Shown in pieces: positions 60,966-64,000 of a stretch of 64,000 nucleotides of DNA (position 1 is the first letter of the stretch; each line of letters starts with the position of its first letter). The notes beneath the pieces were generated by a model. It was given only the letters and a program-made list of their open reading frames with translations. It was not told the DNA's origin and ran no database searches. A program made the position numbers and the translations under genes. Origin of the DNA: Leisingera sp. ANG59. Its GTDB lineage: Bacteria > Pseudomonadota > Alphaproteobacteria > Rhodobacterales > Rhodobacteraceae. The DNA is taken from positions 1-64,000 of the forward strand of contig NZ_WLCM01000023.1 in assembly GCF_013317235.1 (NCBI RefSeq), in the 5' to 3' direction.

Positions 60966-61315
60966 AAACCGTGAATCTTGCCGAGAAGCTGGCAATGTTT
61001 TCCAGCCATTGGGACCCGCATGTGGTGGCGGATTACAACGGCAACGACGTGATGGTGGTGAAGTTTCAGGGCGAGTTCCCGTTCCACCACCACCCGGACA
61101 CCGATGATTTCTTCCTGGTGCTGGAAGGGGAGATGGTGATGGACATCAACGGCCAGCCGCCGCAGACCGTGCGCGCTGGAGAGCTGTTCGTGGTTCCCAA
61201 GGGCGTCATCCACCGCCCCCGCGCCGAGCAGGAATGCAAGGTCCTGCTCATGGAACCCAAGGGGGAGCCGAACACCGGCGATCCGGCAACCGCAGCCCCA
61301 AAGCCGCGGATCTGA
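60962..61315 (+). CDS. Cupin-domain protein
   Basis: A 117-residue single cupin. FPFHHHPDTDDFFLVLEGEMVMDI holds the first metal-binding motif and GELFVVPKGVIHRP the second His. It probably binds a metal; enzyme or sensor roles are both possible. The ATGA overlap with the SDR suggests a shared pathway. Confidence 0.87.
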   Translation: MKTVNLAEKLAMFSSHWDPHVVADYNGNDVMVVKFQGEFPFHHHPDTDDFFLVLEGEMVMDINGQPPQTVRAGELFVVPKGVIHRPRAEQECKVLLMEPKGEPNTGDPATAAPKPRI

Positions 61316-61320
61316 CACGT

Positions 61321-61346
61321 CCGCCTTCTTCTTTGCGGAAAACACA
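61321..61346. repeat. Dispersed repeat, family C (copy 5, degenerate)
   Basis: On the minus strand it reads GTTTTCCGCAAAGAAGAAGG, the AAAGAAGAAG half of family C with a diverged left half. It lies between the cupin and P1 peptidase genes. Confidence 0.4.
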
Positions 61347-61399
61347 CCCGCCGGAGGCAGCGCGCGCCGGCGCGCTTCATTCAAGAAGGACCAAACGAC

Positions 61400-62422
61400 A
61401 TGCTCCCCGGCCTCAAGAACCTGATCACCGACGTGCCCGGCATCATTGTCGGCAACGCTCAGGATGCATCCCTGAAGTCCGGCACCACGGTGCTGACGTC
61501 AGACAAACCCTTCACCGCCTCGGTGCATGTGATGGGCGGTGCGCCGGGCACGCGGGAGACGGATTTGCTGGCACCTGACAAATCGGTGGCCAGGATCGAC
61601 GCGCTGGTGCTGTCAGGCGGCTCGGCTTTCGGGCTGGAGGCCTGCTCCGGGGTGATGGATGCGCTGCACGCCAAGGGCCGCGGCTTTCCGGTTGGGCCCG
61701 CACGGGTGCCGCTGGTGCCCGGGGCGATCCTGTTTGACCTGCTGAACGGCGGGCAGAAGGACTGGGACCAGAACCCTTACCGCGCCCTGGGGCGGGCGGC
61801 CTTTGAAGGGGCGGCGGAGGACTTTGCCCTTGGCACCGCCGGCGCAGGCGCGGGCGCGCTGACCGCGATGCTGAAGGGCGGGCTGGGCTCTGCTTCGCTG
61901 GTGCTGGACAGCGGCGTCACTGTGGGCGCGCTGGTGGCCGCCAATCCGCTGGGCGCCGTCACCACGCCGGGGGAGCGGTATTTCTGGGCCGCCCCGTTTG
62001 AAATCGGCGGGGAATTCGGCGGGCTGGGCCCGGACAAGGCCGCCGGACTGGGGCGCACATTGGAGAGCCGCAAGATCGCCGCCATCCAGAAACCGGGCGG
62101 CGCCCCGCTGCCGCCGGAGCGCGCCAATACAACCATTGCCATCGTTGCCACCGATGCGGCGCTGACCAAGGCGCAGTGCCAGCGCCTGGCCACGGCGGCG
62201 CATGACGGCATCGGCCGCGCTATCGTACCCGCGCATTCCCCCGGCGATGGCGATCTGGTCTTTGCCGCCAGCACCGGCGCGCGGGTACTGGACGCACCAG
62301 ACACCGAGCTTGGGCCGATCTGCCATGCCGCCGCGCTCTGCCTCAGCCGTGCCATCGCCCGTGCCGTTTACAACGCCCGCCCGGAACCGGGCGATCTGCT
62401 GCCCTGCTGGGCCGCGTCCTGA
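61400..62422 (+). CDS. P1-family peptidase (DmpA-like aminopeptidase/esterase)
   Basis: A 340-residue N-terminal nucleophile hydrolase of the S58/DmpA family. It has NLITDVPGIIVGNAQD, VLSGGSAFGLEA, GTAGAGAGAL and the self-cleavage site ANTTIAIVATDA, where cutting between Asn243 and Thr244 would expose the catalytic Thr. Members act as aminopeptidases, amidases or esterases, some on beta- or D-amino acid derivatives. Length is normal for the short form. AAGAAGGAC lies upstream of the ATG. Confidence 0.9.
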   Translation: MLPGLKNLITDVPGIIVGNAQDASLKSGTTVLTSDKPFTASVHVMGGAPGTRETDLLAPDKSVARIDALVLSGGSAFGLEACSGVMDALHAKGRGFPVGPARVPLVPGAILFDLLNGGQKDWDQNPYRALGRAAFEGAAEDFALGTAGAGAGALTAMLKGGLGSASLVLDSGVTVGALVAANPLGAVTTPGERYFWAAPFEIGGEFGGLGPDKAAGLGRTLESRKIAAIQKPGGAPLPPERANTTIAIVATDAALTKAQCQRLATAAHDGIGRAIVPAHSPGDGDLVFAASTGARVLDAPDTELGPICHAAALCLSRAIARAVYNARPEPGDLLPCWAAS

Positions 62423-62446
62423 AAATCCGCAGCTTCCCGCCGGGAC

Positions 62447-62489
62447 TTTGATGCGCGTCAAACTGCCGGTTGACACTGCCGGGTATTAA
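62447..62489 (+). promoter_or_regulatory. Candidate FNR-type (FnrL) promoter of cytochrome c550
   Basis: TTTGATGCGCGTCAAA (62447-62462) contains TTGAT-N4-GTCAA, one base from the FNR/FnrL consensus TTGAT-N4-ATCAA. A -10-like TATTAA lies at 62484-62489. If transcription starts near 62496, the site is centred at -41.5, the position for class II activation by FNR. Confidence 0.55.
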
Positions 62490-62531
62490 ACCATGAGTCA
62501 CATCTGCCAACTCAGAACTGGAGCAAGCAAT

Positions 62532-63008
62532 ATGAAACCTCTTTTGACCGCCGCCATTTTCGGCCTCCTCGCAGCCCCTGCCTTTGCCGAAGGCGATCCG
62601 GCAGCTGGCGAGAAGGGGTTCAACAAGTGCAAGTCCTGCCACATGGTGGTTTCCGACGCGGGCGACGTGATCGTCAAGGGCGGCAAGACCGGCCCGAACC
62701 TGTGGGGCCTGGCCGGCCGCCAGGCGGGCACCGCCGACGGCTTCAACTACGGCGATGACCTGGTCGCGGCAGGTGAAGCCGGGCTGGTCTGGGACGAAGA
62801 GAAATTCGTTGCCTTCGCCGCCGACCCCAAGAAGTTCCTGCAGGCCGAAACCGGCAACGCCAAGGCCAAGTCGAAAATGTCCTTCCGCCTGAAGAAGGGC
62901 GGCGAGGACATCTATGCCTTCCTGGCCAGCCACGGCCCGGCCCCGGCAGAGGAAGCCGCAGCCGAAGAAGGCGCGGCTGAGGAAGGCGCGGAAGCGGCCA
63001 CCGAATAA
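62532..63008 (+). CDS. cycA: Cytochrome c550 / c2-type class I cytochrome
   Basis: A 158-residue periplasmic electron carrier. The signal peptide is residues 1-19 (APAFA), heme attachment is Cys33-x-x-Cys36-His37 (CKSCH), and the axial Met is probably Met116 in KSKMSFRL. The sequence closely follows Paracoccus cytochrome c550 (FNKCKSCHM, KGGKTGPNLWGLAGRQ, DPKKFL, KGGEDIYAFLA). The C-terminal tail of about 25 residues is Glu/Ala-rich. It would carry electrons from bc1 to terminal oxidases or denitrification enzymes. An FNR-like promoter precedes it and a terminator follows. Confidence 0.93.
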   Translation: MKPLLTAAIFGLLAAPAFAEGDPAAGEKGFNKCKSCHMVVSDAGDVIVKGGKTGPNLWGLAGRQAGTADGFNYGDDLVAAGEAGLVWDEEKFVAFAADPKKFLQAETGNAKAKSKMSFRLKKGGEDIYAFLASHGPAPAEEAAAEEGAAEEGAEAATE

Positions 63009-63035
63009 GCCCTGAAACCGTCAAGGGCGGGTGTG

Positions 63036-63065
63036 AAGCCGCGGCATTTTCGCCGCGGCTTTTCG
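63036..63065 (+). terminator. Rho-independent terminator of the cytochrome gene
   Basis: AAGCCGCGGC (63036-63045) and GCCGCGGCTT (63052-63061) form a perfect 10-bp stem with loop ATTTTC, followed by TTCG. It lies 27 bases after the stop. Confidence 0.85.
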
Positions 63066-63160
63066 CGTAATTGCTTTCCGTGCCCGCAAACGTTAGCGGT
63101 AGTCTCTACAGCTGTCGAAATGCGGCAGGCCGCAGAACAGAAAACCGTCACGGACACAGC

Positions 63161-63703
63161 ATGAGCCATATGATTCCCGCCTGGGTGAACGGTGAATTGA
63201 CACCGGTTGACAAGCTGGCCGCGCATGAGCGCGGGCTGAAGCACAAGGCGGTCTCCGTCTTTGTGGTGAAAGGCGTGGAAATCCTGATGCAGCGCCGGGC
63301 GATGGGGAAATACCACACGCCGGGCCTCTGGGCGAACACCTGCTGCACCCATCCGAAATGGGACGAACAGCCCTCAGCCTGCGCGGTGCGCCGGATGAAC
63401 GAGGAGCTGGGTCTGACCGGCCTCTACCCCGAGTTCCGCCACCACCTGGAATACCGCGCCGATGTCGGCAACGGGTTGGTCGAGCATGAGGCGGTCGATG
63501 TGTTCCTGGCCCATGCCCACCGGCCGCTGCGGATCGCCGCCAACCCGGACGAGGTGATGGAAACCCGCTGGGTCGACTACCACGACCTGCTGGCCGAGGT
63601 GAGCCGCCACCCGGAGCGCTTCACCCCGTGGCTGAAGATCTACCTGCACAACTACGCCGACGTGATCTTTGGCCCCGACCTGATCATCGCCGGACGGCGC
63701 TGA
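63161..63703 (+). CDS. idi: Isopentenyl-diphosphate delta-isomerase (type I)
   Basis: A 180-residue Nudix-fold enzyme that interconverts IPP and DMAPP for isoprenoid, quinone and carotenoid synthesis. The active-site Cys is in GLWANTCCTHP, the Nudix-type helix is ACAVRRMNEELGL, and the Glu of VEHEAVDVF matches the catalytic Glu of the family. The start at 63161 (MSHMIPAWVNG) fits the family, though the ribosome binding site is poor. Confidence 0.94.
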   Translation: MSHMIPAWVNGELTPVDKLAAHERGLKHKAVSVFVVKGVEILMQRRAMGKYHTPGLWANTCCTHPKWDEQPSACAVRRMNEELGLTGLYPEFRHHLEYRADVGNGLVEHEAVDVFLAHAHRPLRIAANPDEVMETRWVDYHDLLAEVSRHPERFTPWLKIYLHNYADVIFGPDLIIAGRR

Positions 63704-63781
63704 CTCCTTTTCTTCCCTGCCTGCTTGCCCTGCAGCGCGCGCCGTGGTTATCTGCCCGCATAAATAGGGAGTATACTTATC

Positions 63782-64000
63782 ATGTCCATCCTCATCGCCG
63801 GCGGCGGCATCGCTGGGCTGTCTCTTGGGCTGACACTGCATCAGATCGGGGTGCCGTTCCGCATCTTCGAGGCCGCGCGCACGCTGAAGCCGATGGGGGT
63901 CGGCATCAACCTGCAGCCCAATGCGGTGCGGGAGCTGCTCAACCTGGGGCTGGAAGCAGAGCTGGACGCCATCGGCGTGCGGACCCGGCAGCTGGGGTTT
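63782..64000 (+). CDS. FAD-dependent monooxygenase (partial, cut by window end)
   Basis: The first 73 codons of a flavoprotein hydroxylase. The dinucleotide-binding motif is ILIAGGGIAGLSLGLTL at residue 3, followed by the acidic end of beta-2 in FRIFEA and GVGINLQPNAVREL, as in salicylate/p-hydroxybenzoate hydroxylase-type monooxygenases. AGGGAG lies upstream of the ATG. The rest of the gene and its substrate are beyond the window. Confidence 0.82.
   Translation, partial: MSILIAGGGIAGLSLGLTLHQIGVPFRIFEAARTLKPMGVGINLQPNAVRELLNLGLEAELDAIGVRTRQLGF

Overview
The window is high-GC chromosomal DNA from an alphaproteobacterium, most likely of the Roseobacter group (Rhodobacterales; Leisingera/Phaeobacter/Ruegeria-like). 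This rests on the gene set: Paracoccus-type cytochrome c550, a DUF6478 protein, accD-folC, gpmI-envC-ctpA, solitary dnaE2, a MoxR/DUF58/DUF4159 cluster, and pbpC joined to an alpha-2-macroglobulin gene. No rRNA, tRNA, CRISPR array, prophage or intact IS element was seen. About 56 protein genes are supported, mostly housekeeping and cell-envelope functions. Assignments come from reading motifs, not from searches.

Layout. 1-7.1 kb: a HAD hydrolase / ornithine-cyclodeaminase-like / alpha-beta hydrolase operon, an MFS transporter, a TopAI(YjhX)-YjhQ toxin-antitoxin pair with a leader peptide and attenuator-like hairpin, then zapE and a bestrophin-like channel. 7.2-15.3 kb: folC, accD, a CPBP protease, a lipoprotein, a DUF6478 pair, a PEP-mutase-like enzyme coupled to ada, and a LysE exporter. 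15.8-23.6 kb: gpmI-envC-ctpA, a shortened dnaE2 and a DUF1203 protein. 23.6-27.3 kb: a lower-GC aminotransferase insert, an ABC ATPase, a zinc-ribbon protein, a flavodoxin and an unknown protein. 27.5-33.2 kb: polA, two DUF2798 membrane proteins, a hydroxypyruvate isomerase-like enzyme, a cupin and DUF1285. 33.3-40.0 kb: a four-gene MoxR/DUF58/BatA-DUF4159 operon. 40.2-48.7 kb: an exported hydratase-fold protein, pbpC and a PAN-domain alpha-2-macroglobulin. 48.8-54.8 kb: a hybrid histidine kinase with one dead receiver, yaaA, recQ and yggT. 54.9-58.6 kb: a thioesterase, a UMF1 transporter, mepA and a phytase-like esterase. 58.8-64 kb: a queuosine-precursor transporter, a structured leader RNA with terminator before arfB, an SDR-cupin pair, a P1 peptidase, an FNR-type promoter driving cytochrome c550, idi, and the start of an FAD monooxygenase.

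Across the window, three families of short dispersed repeats occupy intergenic space. One copy is translated in frame inside the N-terminus of PbpC. Tandem copies of another lie directly at the shortened 3' end of dnaE2. The strongest leads for undescribed biology are the leader/attenuator before topAI-yjhQ, the structured leader before arfB, and the repeat translated in pbpC.
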